The notes under the pieces are model-generated. The model searched no databases and had not been told where the DNA came from. It saw only the letters and a program-made list of their open reading frames with translations. This document shows, piece by piece, positions 7,892 through 14,947 of a DNA stretch of 32,825 nucleotides. Both the position numbers and the translations under genes were made by a program. The DNA comes from Streptomyces albicerus (lineage in GTDB: Bacteria > Actinomycetota > Actinomycetes > Streptomycetales > Streptomycetaceae), in the NCBI RefSeq assembly GCF_008905045.1, contig NZ_VWMY01000094.1, positions 1 through 32,825 of the forward strand, given 5' to 3'. Within the stretch, counting starts at the first letter, position 1. Every line of letters starts with the position of its first letter.

Positions 7892-7924
7892 TACGGGCCG
7901 GTCCCACGCGGGGACCGGCCCGTA
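7892..7924. terminator. Strong bidirectional terminator hairpin
   Basis: TACGGGCCGGTCCC (7892-7905) and GGGACCGGCCCGTA (7911-7924) are perfect 14-bp inverted repeats around the 5-base loop ACGCG. It lies between the stops of two convergent genes (7852 and 7967), where such hairpins commonly end both transcripts in Streptomyces. Confidence 0.85.
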
Positions 7925-7966
7925 GCGGCGGCGCGGCAGGCCCGCCGCCTGTGCGCGACTGCGGTG

Positions 7967-8161
7967 TCAGGACTGCGGCGGCCGGTCCTGGTCCGGGTTG
8001 GTGCCGAACTGGTCCCTGAGCTTGTCCTGGCCCGTGTCGACCTGACCGCTGTACTTGTTCTGGGTCTTGTCGTCCACGAAGTCGCCGGCCTGGTCGATTC
8101 CCTTGTTCGCCTGGTCCGGGTGGCCCTTCAGCATGCCTTTGATCTTGTCCATAACGGACAT
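7967..8161 (-). CDS. MT0933-like antitoxin family protein
   Basis: The 64-residue product starts MSVMDKIKGMLKGHPDQANK and continues with GIDQAGDFVDDKTQNKYSGQ. It matches the small, highly charged MT0933-type antitoxin family (Pfam MT0933_antitox): short N-terminal amphipathic helix, K/D/Q-rich repeats, G-D-x-x-D-x-K-T...K motif. AGGAGG lies 7 bases before the ATG. In this family the toxin partner is often not adjacent, and here no toxin gene is next to it: upstream is the RNase HI gene in the same direction (100 bp away), downstream the terminator. Its charged, repeat-like composition resembles stress proteins of the CsbD type, so an antitoxin role should be taken from the family name only. 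Confidence 0.8.
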   Translation of the reverse strand: MSVMDKIKGMLKGHPDQANKGIDQAGDFVDDKTQNKYSGQVDTGQDKLRDQFGTNPDQDRPPQS

Positions 8162-8260
8162 GAGTCATCCTCCTGATCAGTTCACCCCCACGCATCCAGG
8201 GTCACCGCAGGCGGCGGGTTTCGCATCCGGGCGGGAAACCGGCCGGTCCCGGGAGGGGCG

Positions 8261-8971
8261 CTACGCCCCCGTACGGCACTCCGGGTGGCCCCAGCCGTCG
8301 GCGTTCTTCGCGATGGTCTCCCCCGCGGTGTACGAGCGTCCGCAGCGGCAGCGACCGGGAAACTTGGCCTTGAGCGTGCGCGAGGACGAGGACGACGAGG
8401 ACGACGAAGAGGATGTGGAGGACGCGGACGCGGTGCGCTTCCGCGAGGGCGCCGCCTTCTTGACCGCGGGAGACTTCGGCGGCTCCGGGGAGCCCTGCTC
8501 GCTGCCCGCCGGCTCCTGGACGAACGCCGCCTGGCTCGCCGCCCGGTCCGCGAAGTCGTTGAGACGGTCGCCGTCGACCTGGTGCGCGGGGACGTACCGG
8601 AACTCCACCGAGCGGCCGTCGAGCAGTTCGTCGATCCGTACGACGAGTTCCTGGTTGGCCACCGGCTTGCCCGCCGCCGTCTTCCAGCCCTTGCGCTTCC
8701 AGCCCGGCAGCCAGGTCGTGACGGCCTTCATCGCGTACTGGGAGTCCATCCGGATCTCCAGCGGCACATCCGGGTCCACGGCCGCCAACAGCCGCTCCAG
8801 CGCGGTCAGTTCCGCGACGTTGTTGGTCGCCGTGCCGAGCGGGCCCGCCTCCCACTCGGCGGGAGTGCCCGTCCCGTCGGCGATGACCCAGGCCCAGCCT
8901 GCGGGGCCCGGGTTTCCCTTCGATGCCCCGTCGCAAGCGGCGATTACGCGTTCACCCATGGGCTCGATCAT
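8261..8971 (-). CDS. Ribonuclease HI with poly-Ser linker and Cys/His tail
   Basis: Residues 8-148 form a complete type 1 RNase H domain, which cuts RNA in RNA-DNA hybrids. The four acidic catalytic residues are visible: Asp14 (ACDGASKGNPG), Glu54 (NNVAELTAL), Asp76 (RMDSQYAM) and Asp142 (LNDFADRAA), plus the assisting His130 (PAHQ). Unlike the usual ~150-residue enzyme, this one is 236 residues long. After a K/P/E-rich linker comes an unbroken run of 11 serines (residues 187-197), encoded by mixed UCC/UCG/UCU codons. It is followed by a Cys-x-Cys...His-x-x-x-Cys segment (GRCRCGRSYTAGE, GWGHPEC) that looks like a small zinc-binding knuckle. The ATG at 8971 is used; the ATG at 8959 is an equally possible start. 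Neither has a strong ribosome site. Confidence 0.85.
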   Translation of the reverse strand: MIEPMGERVIAACDGASKGNPGPAGWAWVIADGTGTPAEWEAGPLGTATNNVAELTALERLLAAVDPDVPLEIRMDSQYAMKAVTTWLPGWKRKGWKTAAGKPVANQELVVRIDELLDGRSVEFRYVPAHQVDGDRLNDFADRAASQAAFVQEPAGSEQGSPEPPKSPAVKKAAPSRKRTASASSTSSSSSSSSSSSRTLKAKFPGRCRCGRSYTAGETIAKNADGWGHPECRTGA

Positions 8972-9025
8972 GCCAGGGTGCGAGGTCCCGCCGGGACGGC
9001 GGGTGGCTGGGTGCGGGTCCGTCGC

Positions 9026-9043
9026 GGTTGGGCGCGCCCAACC
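9026..9043. repeat. Perfect 18-bp palindrome
   Basis: GGTTGGGCGCGCCCAACC is its own reverse complement. It lies between the 5' end of the RNase HI gene (55 bp away) and the end of the broken GNAT gene (stop 9052-9054) on the same strand. It could be the terminator of the former GNAT transcript or an operator for the RNase HI gene. There is no loop space in a cruciform, so an RNA hairpin would need a 4-base loop from GCGC. Confidence 0.6.
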
Positions 9044-9051
9044 CGGCGGGG

Positions 9052-9387
9052 CTATGCAACCGTCGCCAGTCGGTGCCGGCCCAGGCGTTCGTACAGCGCT
9101 GCCGCCGCCTTGCCGGAGCGACAACGTCCAGAACCGGATGGAGATCTCGCGCTTCGCTTCCTGTGTCGCCCGGGTCATCGGCAGCAAGCCGATTCCGCAG
9201 CCCAGGCCCTCAGGAGGGGAGGCGGGGACAGCCACGCCGCCGGACAGTCGGGCCAGCTCACCGCGTAGCCGTCGCTCGCGTGGACCTCGGCGAGCGCCGC
9301 GACGCACGCGTCGAGGTCGTCCCGGTCACGGGGCCGGACCGCGCTTCCGCCGGAGGCGCCGCGTGCGGGCGGCGGCCCTCTGACCAC
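9052..9387 (-). pseudogene. Broken GNAT N-acetyltransferase gene
   Basis: From about 9360 leftwards the minus strand encodes VRPRDRDDLDACVAALAEVH and ASDGYAVSWPDCPAAWL, the typical N-terminus of a Streptomyces GNAT acetyltransferase. The end of such a protein is also present, but split over two frames: LDVVAP (about 9110-9135) and KAAAALYERLGRHRLATVA (stop at 9052-9054). The acetyl-CoA-binding core (V-x-x-x-x-R/Q-G-x-G/A) that should lie between is missing. So there is one internal deletion and at least one frameshift. A GTG at 9387 is the likely original start. No intact product is possible. Confidence 0.65.
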
Positions 9388-9460
9388 GCGCGACTGTCGG
9401 CCGGACCGCTCTGCCTGTGAGCTATGTTGAACTTCAGTGGGACACGAAGGAGGCGCACTG

Positions 9461-10384
9461 GTGCCATCGCCGCAGCAGGCCCGCGCGCAGGCGTCCGCCA
9501 TCAGCTCGGGGAAACCGGTCCCGGAGGCGGAGGCCGCTCCCACGACACGGCTGCGGGCCCTGTTCGACGGCCCCCGGCTCTCTCCTGGTCAGCGCCGCAT
9601 CGCCCAGTATCTGATCGAGCACATCACCGAGGCCGCGTTCCTGTCGATCACGGATCTCGCGGAGCGGGTGGGCGTGAGCCAGCCCTCGGTGACCCGCTTC
9701 GCGACGGCCGTGGGCTTCAGCGGCTACCCCGCGCTGCGCGAACGCCTCCAGTCGATCGCCCTCAGCAAGCTCGCCAGCACGCCCGACGCCGCCGAGGAGG
9801 CCCGGCCGAACGAACTCCAGGCTGCCGTCGACGCCGAGATCGACAACCTGGAGAACCTGCGCCGCGACTTCGCCGACCCGGAGAAGGTCATCGAGACCGG
9901 CCGCGCGCTGTCGCAGTCCACTCCGCTCACGATCCTCGGGCTGCGGATCTCCGGCTCGCTGGCCGAGTACTTCGCGTACGCCGCCCGCCGTATCCACCCC
10001 GACGTCCGACTGGTGACCCGGGGCGGCAGCGTCGCGTACGACGCCCTGCTCCAGTCGCGCGAGGCGGGCGGCACCTGGGTGCTGGCCTTCACGATGCCCC
10101 GGCACGCGCACGAGACGCTGACGGCCATGCGGGTCGCCCGGCGGGCCGGGCTGCGCGTCGCCCTGATCACCGATCTGGGGCTCGGACCGCTGGCCGACGA
10201 GGCTGACGTGGTCTTCGCCACCGGCACCGGCGCACGGCTCGTTTTCGACTCCTACGCCGCGCCCGTGGTGCTGTCCGCGGCCCTGCTGCAGGCGATGACC
10301 GACGCCGATCCCGAGCGTACGCAGGCTCGCCTGGAGGACTACGAACAGGTCGCGGACGAGCACGCCTTCTTCCTCAAGGACTGA
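9461..10384 (+). CDS. RpiR-family transcriptional regulator (HTH + SIS domain)
   Basis: The 307-residue protein has an N-terminal RpiR-type helix-turn-helix (residues about 36-105, with LSPGQRRIAQYL and the recognition region ERVGVSQPSVTRFATAVGF). A C-terminal sugar-isomerase (SIS) domain follows (about 130-270, with ILGLRISGSLAEYFAYAARR, TRGGSVAYDALLQ and ALITDLGLGPLADEAD). Such regulators sense phosphosugars or related metabolites and control their catabolic genes. The GTG at 9461 has GAAGGAGG 7 bases upstream; the open frame reaches back to 9437 only. A TGAACTTCA near-palindrome at 9428-9436 precedes the start, and related TGAA..TTC sequences follow the gene, so autoregulation is possible. 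No catabolic gene is adjacent, so the effector is unknown. Confidence 0.88.
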   Translation: MPSPQQARAQASAISSGKPVPEAEAAPTTRLRALFDGPRLSPGQRRIAQYLIEHITEAAFLSITDLAERVGVSQPSVTRFATAVGFSGYPALRERLQSIALSKLASTPDAAEEARPNELQAAVDAEIDNLENLRRDFADPEKVIETGRALSQSTPLTILGLRISGSLAEYFAYAARRIHPDVRLVTRGGSVAYDALLQSREAGGTWVLAFTMPRHAHETLTAMRVARRAGLRVALITDLGLGPLADEADVVFATGTGARLVFDSYAAPVVLSAALLQAMTDADPERTQARLEDYEQVADEHAFFLKD

Positions 10385-10683
10385 CTCGCGGAGCGACCTC
10401 TCCGACATACGGTGACCGGTGTCCGCAAGACGTGATTCAGCCGTACCTCCACATGAATTTTTTCATTCCCTTGCTTACCGGACGGTATATATGAATACTT
10501 CTGGCTGATCGGGATCCGGTGGGGTCCTGGTCAGCCCGGGAACGGCGCTACCTTCTCGCCTCGGCCCGGGCGCACTGAACGGGCACCGCTCACGCACGCC
10601 CGTGGCGGCCCCGGTCAATCCCCTAGGCCGGGGCCGCCAAGAACGACCCGAACCACCCGCCGGCCACCTCGGAAGCGATGACC
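10385..10683 (+). promoter_or_regulatory. AT-rich island and leader hairpin before the next gene
   Basis: This 299-base gap contains no gene. At 10450-10503 the G+C drops sharply, with ATGAATTTTTTCAT (10453-10466), a TATATAT run (10486-10492) and TGAATACTTC (10492-10501). This is the most promoter-like piece in the surroundings, though no -35/-10 pair with normal spacing can be named. Further on, TGGCGGCCCCGG (10603-10614) and CCGGGGCCGCCA (10628-10639) form a perfect 12-bp stem with a 13-base loop. It could end a short transcript started at the island or be a 5' leader structure of the gene at 10684. Confidence 0.5.
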
Positions 10684-11067
10684 ATGTCCCTGACGTACTC
10701 GCCCATCAGCACGGACTGGCCCTGTCAGGTCAAGACGCCCGGCAACCGTGACTGGGAACGATCGGCGGCCAAGTGGCTGCGCGAACTGGTGCCGGCCCGC
10801 TACGCCAGCTACCCGCTGCTGATCCGTCAGCCCGTGCTGCTCGCCCGCCACGCGCAGATCCAGCTCCAGCAGGAAATCCGCGTCGTCCGCACGGCGCTGC
10901 ACAGCGCGCGGGCCGAGCTGCCCGCCCTGGGGATGCCGGAGTCCGTCATCGAGCACACGATCAAGCTGTACGCGGCGGAGCTCACGCAGTTGAACCACAT
11001 CGCCCGGGGTGTACGCGTCGTCTCCCAGGCCCTGGTGGACAGCCACAACGCGCGGCACGGTCACTGA
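10684..11067 (+). CDS. Conserved Streptomyces protein of unknown function
   Basis: A 127-residue, mostly helical protein with the opening MSLTYSPISTDWPCQVKTPG and a long amphipathic stretch with RYASYPLLIRQPVLLARHAQ and EHTIKLYAAELTQLNHIARG. No signal peptide, membrane segment or catalytic motif is visible. This composition fits a small cytoplasmic protein conserved across Streptomyces without an assigned role; that is my recollection of the type, not a search result. Two ATGs are possible, 10678 and 10684. The second is chosen because GGAAG at 10671-10675 is 8 bases from it but only 2 from the first. Its leader contains the 12-bp hairpin at 10603-10639. Confidence 0.75.
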   Translation: MSLTYSPISTDWPCQVKTPGNRDWERSAAKWLRELVPARYASYPLLIRQPVLLARHAQIQLQQEIRVVRTALHSARAELPALGMPESVIEHTIKLYAAELTQLNHIARGVRVVSQALVDSHNARHGH

Positions 11068-11125
11068 GCCGATCATGCGCGGACCCGGCGCGTTCGTGGC
11101 CGACGTTGCTCGCTAGTCTGCCGGG

Positions 11126-12367
11126 ATGCGTGATGGGGGAAGCGGGAGTGACGACAGCGGTGCCGATGCGCTCGGCGAAGAGCGGCCCGCCGAGCCCGCC
11201 GGCCGTTTCGGCGCGCTGAAGAAGCACCTCTCGCTGAACAAGCCGCTGACGAAGCGCCGGCGGATCGTCGCGGGTGCGGCCGTGGTCGTCCTCGTGGCCG
11301 GGGTGTCGATCCCGCTCGCCCTCGCCGACTCCGGTTCCGACAAGCCCTGTTGGCGGCTGCCCGCCTCGAAGCGCGCACTGGCGGGGGACGCGGCGGCCGC
11401 CACGAAGGCGCTGGATCCCGGTGAGGATCTCCAGCGCCTGGGCTCGGTCAGGAAGCTGCTGGCGCACGAGAAGGTGTGTGGCGACGGCGCCCGCGTACTC
11501 GGCGACATCGTCAACGCGGCGACCGGTGTCGTGGGTACGGGCAGGCCGCACACCCTGGAACAGGCTCGCAGTTCCTACGCGGTGGCGGCAGCGCTCCATG
11601 ACCTCGAGATCCCCGCCCCTCTCGCCCCCGGCGTCGCGCGGATGCTGGCCAAGTACGTGGTGGACGCGGGGCGCGGCGACATGCTCTCCGCCGACGAGGC
11701 GAACCGCCCCGCGGTACCCGCCGAGGACGCCCAACTCGACAAGCAGGGATATACCTGGCTCGGCCGGTTTCTGGCCCCGGGCGAGGCGCACGTGGTCTTC
11801 GAGCACAGCGACAGCTACCCGGACGCCGACGCGAACATCGAGCACCTCGTCGCCGAACTCGCCAAGCACCCCGAGGCGTTCGCGATCCTCTACGACGCCG
11901 AGCGCGCCTATTTCGCGTACTACCTGGAGCGGCTGACCGACCAGGGCGGCGACCCCGACTTCCGCCCCTCGGCCGACAAACGCTTCGAGTCGACCCCGCA
12001 GGACTGGCCCGACAACGACCTCCAGGACGTGTCCGGCCGCATCGGCAACCTCATGAAGTACCGCGCCGCGTACGTCACGGACGGGACGATCCCCGACAGC
12101 GCCGCCTTCGACAAGGTGGTGCGCGAGCACACCCGCGGCACGTTCCGGCCCGCGTCCCGGCGGCTCGACACCCGCCCGCCGATGGGCGACATCGCGGACC
12201 GGCCGGCCGCCGGGCCGGTGCGCGGCGACCTGATGGACGGCCGCCACCAGCTGTTCACGGTCCTCGACGGGTGGGCCGGAGCGCGGCACGTGTCGGCCGA
12301 ACGCACGGCCGCCCTGCGACAGTTGGTGGACGACTGGTACGTACGCGCGCTGTGGATGATGCCGTGA
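11126..12367 (+). CDS. Membrane-anchored protein of unknown function
   Basis: This 413-residue protein has a charged, low-complexity cytoplasmic N-terminus (about 45 residues ending in KRRR), one transmembrane helix (about 47-66, IVAGAAVVVLVAGVSIPLAL) and a large extracytoplasmic region. That region has mixed helical composition and a C-terminal WYVRALWMM. Two cysteines (CWRL, KVCGD) lie in the outer part. No enzyme signature was recognised. It converges on an equally uncharacterised membrane-anchored protein gene with only 21 bases between the stops, and a short GACGGT/ACCGTC inverted repeat (12367-12381) in that space may terminate both. A strong ribosome site is absent before the ATG (CCGGG only). 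Confidence 0.7.
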   Translation: MRDGGSGSDDSGADALGEERPAEPAGRFGALKKHLSLNKPLTKRRRIVAGAAVVVLVAGVSIPLALADSGSDKPCWRLPASKRALAGDAAAATKALDPGEDLQRLGSVRKLLAHEKVCGDGARVLGDIVNAATGVVGTGRPHTLEQARSSYAVAAALHDLEIPAPLAPGVARMLAKYVVDAGRGDMLSADEANRPAVPAEDAQLDKQGYTWLGRFLAPGEAHVVFEHSDSYPDADANIEHLVAELAKHPEAFAILYDAERAYFAYYLERLTDQGGDPDFRPSADKRFESTPQDWPDNDLQDVSGRIGNLMKYRAAYVTDGTIPDSAAFDKVVREHTRGTFRPASRRLDTRPPMGDIADRPAAGPVRGDLMDGRHQLFTVLDGWAGARHVSAERTAALRQLVDDWYVRALWMMP

Positions 12368-12388
12368 CGGTCGGAACCGTCGGAACGG

Positions 12389-13414
12389 TCAGAAGCGGAA
12401 GCGCAGGTCGGAGCAGCCGCGTCGGTTCACCTGGTCCTGTGCGAACTGCTCGAACATGCGCTGCTTGGCCGCCTTGCCGACACCGGGGATGTCGTCGGAG
12501 GCGCTGAGGGCGTAGTTGGCGGCCTCGCCGTCGCAGCGGGCGGTGGCCGTCATGGACCGGAACTCGCCGTTGGTGTCCTCGAAGTTGAGGCGGTTGCTCC
12601 AGTCGCCGTACCAGGCGACGAAGGTCATTCCCTTGCCGTCCCCGTTCTCCCCGTCCTCACTGGAGAGGTCGCAACGGCCCGTTGGCGCGGCGTTGTTCAT
12701 GCCCGCCTCGACGCGCCAGCTCTCGCTGTCCGGCAGTCCGGCCCTGGTCACCCACTCGCAGCCGGTGCCCTTCGTCTGCGCCACCGGCACCAGCCTGGGG
12801 TCGTCCCCGGGGTCGGCCGGCACAGGGTTCCCCTTCGGGGCCTTGAGCGGCTCGGCGCCGCAACCCAGCCGGTCCGAGGACGAGTTGGCGAGCGCGACCA
12901 CCGCCTGGTACGCGGCGCCCGGCACCCCGTGCAGCGTGTCCCGGCCCGTCCACGTGCGGACCAGGAGCTTGGCCTGCCGTCCTTCGGAGTCCTCGGGGAG
13001 GTCCGGGCAGGGCATCAGAAGCTGGATCACGCCGAAGTGGTCGATGAAGCCGGGCAGCCCCTCGGGCACCGCGGACTGCGAGGAGAACCCCTCCTCCGGG
13101 AACGCCCTGAAGAACTCGCGGTCCACGTCGTCGCGCCGGGTGTAGGCCTCCATGCTGATGAGCCGCGAGTCGTTCACCTCGTCGCCCTCCAGGGTGAGGC
13201 CGCACCAGTACGAGCCCAGCGCGTCGGTCTGCCGGGACTCCTCGCTCTCCAGATGCGCGTCGTCCGGCGTCAGCTTGTCCACGACGTCCCGGGGAAGTGC
13301 CCCGCCGCACGCGTCGCCGGCCAGCATCCAGTCCCGCGCGTACGGCTCGGCCACGTAGCCGCCCACGCTCAGGACCACCGCAGCCGCCACCGACACCTTG
13401 ATCCAGCGCCGCAC
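12389..13414 (-). CDS. Membrane-anchored or secreted protein of unknown function
   Basis: A 341-residue protein with an N-terminal membrane anchor or uncleaved signal (RRWIKVSVAAAVVLSVGGYV) and an extracytoplasmic domain. The domain has at least seven cysteines (GDACGG, YWCGL, PCPDL, GCGAE, GCEWV, GRCDL, ARCDG, GCSDL contexts). The disulfide-rich, Asp/Glu-rich mature part resembles uncharacterised Streptomyces exported proteins; no catalytic motif was found. The start is a GTG at 13414 with only a weak G-rich ribosome site. It is divergent from the TetR gene (185 bp away), so the two may share a control region, and the TGGCACT boxes there lie 115 bp or more from its start. Confidence 0.72.
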   Translation of the reverse strand: MRRWIKVSVAAAVVLSVGGYVAEPYARDWMLAGDACGGALPRDVVDKLTPDDAHLESEESRQTDALGSYWCGLTLEGDEVNDSRLISMEAYTRRDDVDREFFRAFPEEGFSSQSAVPEGLPGFIDHFGVIQLLMPCPDLPEDSEGRQAKLLVRTWTGRDTLHGVPGAAYQAVVALANSSSDRLGCGAEPLKAPKGNPVPADPGDDPRLVPVAQTKGTGCEWVTRAGLPDSESWRVEAGMNNAAPTGRCDLSSEDGENGDGKGMTFVAWYGDWSNRLNFEDTNGEFRSMTATARCDGEAANYALSASDDIPGVGKAAKQRMFEQFAQDQVNRRGCSDLRFRF

Positions 13415-13528
13415 CGTTTCCGACCCCCGTCACACCCGCACCAGCGTTCACTCCGGCCTCACGGCCGCGCATGGGCCCGGACCCTACTCGGCACCTCCGA
13501 TCGCCTCGCACCCCACCCCGGACCCCTA

Positions 13529-13566
13529 TGGCACTCAGTTCCCTGATCGGAGCACACTCAGTGCCA
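13529..13566 (+). promoter_or_regulatory. Probable TetR operator upstream of the regulator gene
   Basis: TGGCACTCAGT (13529-13539) and ACTCAGTGCCA (13556-13566) are inverted repeats matching at 10 of 11 positions with a 16-base spacer. They lie 33-70 bases upstream of the tetR ATG. The same TGGCAC/GTGCCA core recurs after the gene at 14348-14380. Autoregulation by the encoded TetR protein is inferred. Confidence 0.65.
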
Positions 13567-13598
13567 CTCTCCCCTCGTCCGGTGCTAGGTTCCCCACC

Positions 13599-14339
13599 AT
13601 GAGCGAGGCACCCCCTCCCGACCAGGCGGCCGCCGTGACGCCCCCGAAGCCGCCGATGCGGGACTCCCTCGTGGCGGCGGCGTTCCAGCTGTTCCTGGAG
13701 CGGGGGTACGAGCAGACCACCGTCGACGACATCGTGGCCCTCGCGGGCGTCGGACGGCGGTCGTTCTTCCGGTACTTCCCGTCCAAGGAGGACGTGGTCT
13801 TCCCGGACCACGAGCGCTGCCTGGCCGACATGACCGAGTTCCTGGGCAGGAGCGGCGACGCGGACGACCCAGTGGCGCGGGTCTGCGACGCGGCGCGCCT
13901 CGTGCTGCGCATGTACGCCCAGAACCCGACGTTCTCGGTCCAGCGCTACCGCCTCACCAGGAGGGTCCCGGGGCTGCGGACGTACGAACTCTCGGTGGTC
14001 TGGCGGTACGAGCGCGCGCTCGCCGAGTATCTGCGCGGGCGCTTCGCGGGGCAGCGCGACGGGACGCTGCGGGCCGACGTGATCGCCGCGGCCGTGGTCG
14101 CCGCGCACAACAACGGGCTGCGGTCCTGGCTGCGTTCGGACGGCAAGAGCGACGCGACCGCGGAGGTGGACCACGCGCTCGCCCATGTTCAGCAGGCCTT
14201 CGGGCCGAGTCCCGACCCCGCCGGTCCGGCAGCGGGATCGACGGAGGACGACGTGGTCGTCGTCATCTCGAGGCGCGGTGCGCCGATGTGGCGGGTCGTC
14301 CAGGAGATCGAGACCACCCTCGGCCGGGATCCGGACTGA
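13599..14339 (+). CDS. TetR-family transcriptional regulator
   Basis: 246 residues. The N-terminal DNA-binding domain has the typical TetR pattern: RDSLVAAAFQLFLERGYEQT, VDDIVALAGVGRRSFFRYFP and SKEDVV (residues about 20-68). The rest is the helical ligand-binding and dimerisation domain, ending with a tail carrying VVVVISRR. TetR repressors bind as dimers and release DNA on ligand binding. Matching boxes flank the gene on both sides, with the downstream set inside the promoter of the DUF35 gene, so I infer that this protein represses itself and that gene. DUF35 proteins work with thiolases on CoA thioesters, so an acyl-CoA-type ligand would be plausible, but that is speculation. The start is weakly supported (no clear ribosome site), and leaderless expression is possible. 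Confidence 0.88.
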   Translation: MSEAPPPDQAAAVTPPKPPMRDSLVAAAFQLFLERGYEQTTVDDIVALAGVGRRSFFRYFPSKEDVVFPDHERCLADMTEFLGRSGDADDPVARVCDAARLVLRMYAQNPTFSVQRYRLTRRVPGLRTYELSVVWRYERALAEYLRGRFAGQRDGTLRADVIAAAVVAAHNNGLRSWLRSDGKSDATAEVDHALAHVQQAFGPSPDPAGPAAGSTEDDVVVVISRRGAPMWRVVQEIETTLGRDPD

Positions 14340-14347
14340 TTGAGGGT

Positions 14348-14386
14348 ACTGAGTGCCTTTACGAGTGGCACTGCGTGCCATAACCT
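14348..14386 (+). promoter_or_regulatory. Promoter of the DUF35 gene with embedded TetR operator
   Basis: TTTACG (14358-14363) and TAACCT (14381-14386) are spaced 17 bases apart, a normal -35/-10 arrangement. The spacer holds the perfect palindrome TGGCACTGCGTGCCA (14366-14380). A further half-site, ACTGAGTGCC, lies at 14348-14357. A repressor bound there would block RNA polymerase. The same box type precedes the tetR gene itself. Confidence 0.65.
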
Positions 14387-14468
14387 GAGAGTCGTGCACG
14401 GCGCACCGCGCACTTTCAGACTGCATCGCACACTTTCAGATTCCGGCCCGGCGCAGGGAGATGACATC

Positions 14469-14876
14469 GTGTTCCACCGAGGAAGCGGGACCACGACGGG
14501 CGTACTCGACCCGGAGGCCGCGAGGACCACCGGTCCGGCCGAAGAGGGACTCTTCTACCAGCGCTGCCGCTGGTGCGGGACCGCCATGTTCCACCGGCTG
14601 CTCTGCCCGGTCTGCGCGGGCAGCGATCTACGTACGGAACGCAGCGCGGGCCTGGGCGTCATACGCCATACGACCGTCGTCCAGCGCAATACTCCGGGCG
14701 CGCGCAATGTGTCGCTCGTCGAGCTGGCGGAGGGATTCACCGTCCGCGGCCGGGTGTCGGGGCCGCTCGTCGCGATCCGTACCGGCGACCGCGTCCAGCT
14801 CAGCACGGCGTCGGATCCGGTGCGCCGCGAGCCGGTGTTCAAGCTCTGCGAGGAGCCGTACTCCGGCTGGCACTGA
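14469..14876 (+). CDS. DUF35 protein (zinc ribbon plus OB fold)
   Basis: 135 residues, with an N-terminal rubredoxin-like zinc ribbon Cys33-x2-Cys36...Cys46-x2-Cys49 (RCRWCGTAMFHRLLCPVCAG) and a C-terminal OB-fold domain (IRHTTVVQRNTPG, GFTVRGRVSGPLVAI, GDRVQL). This is the DUF35/ChsH2-like architecture. Such proteins form complexes with thiolases or hydratases acting on acyl-CoA in lipid and steroid metabolism. No thiolase gene is next to it here, so the partner must be elsewhere. The GTG at 14469 is chosen because AGGGAG lies 8 bases upstream; an alternative GTG at 14394 lies close to the promoter. Its promoter carries the TetR operator, giving a leader of about 80 bases containing a 10-bp direct repeat. 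Confidence 0.85.
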   Translation: MFHRGSGTTTGVLDPEAARTTGPAEEGLFYQRCRWCGTAMFHRLLCPVCAGSDLRTERSAGLGVIRHTTVVQRNTPGARNVSLVELAEGFTVRGRVSGPLVAIRTGDRVQLSTASDPVRREPVFKLCEEPYSGWH

Positions 14877-14947
14877 CGCGCGGCGGGCGGGCGCCGTCTC
14901 GGCGACACTGGCAGGGACAGATGCCCGCGCAGAGCATGGAGGAGCCC

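Noticed and set aside
8055..9383. 442-codon plus-strand open frame with an acidic DEDDEDDEED run
   Set aside because: It is the antisense of the RNase HI gene; the acidic run is the reverse reading of the poly-serine codons.
10463..10492. A -35/-10 promoter before the gene at 10684 using TATATA as -10
   Set aside because: No -35-like hexamer lies 16-18 bases before it; only the general AT-rich region is reported.
12657..14426. 589-codon minus-strand open frame across the TetR gene
   Set aside because: It overlaps the clearly supported TetR and membrane-anchored genes in other frames and shows only R/G/P-rich sequence.
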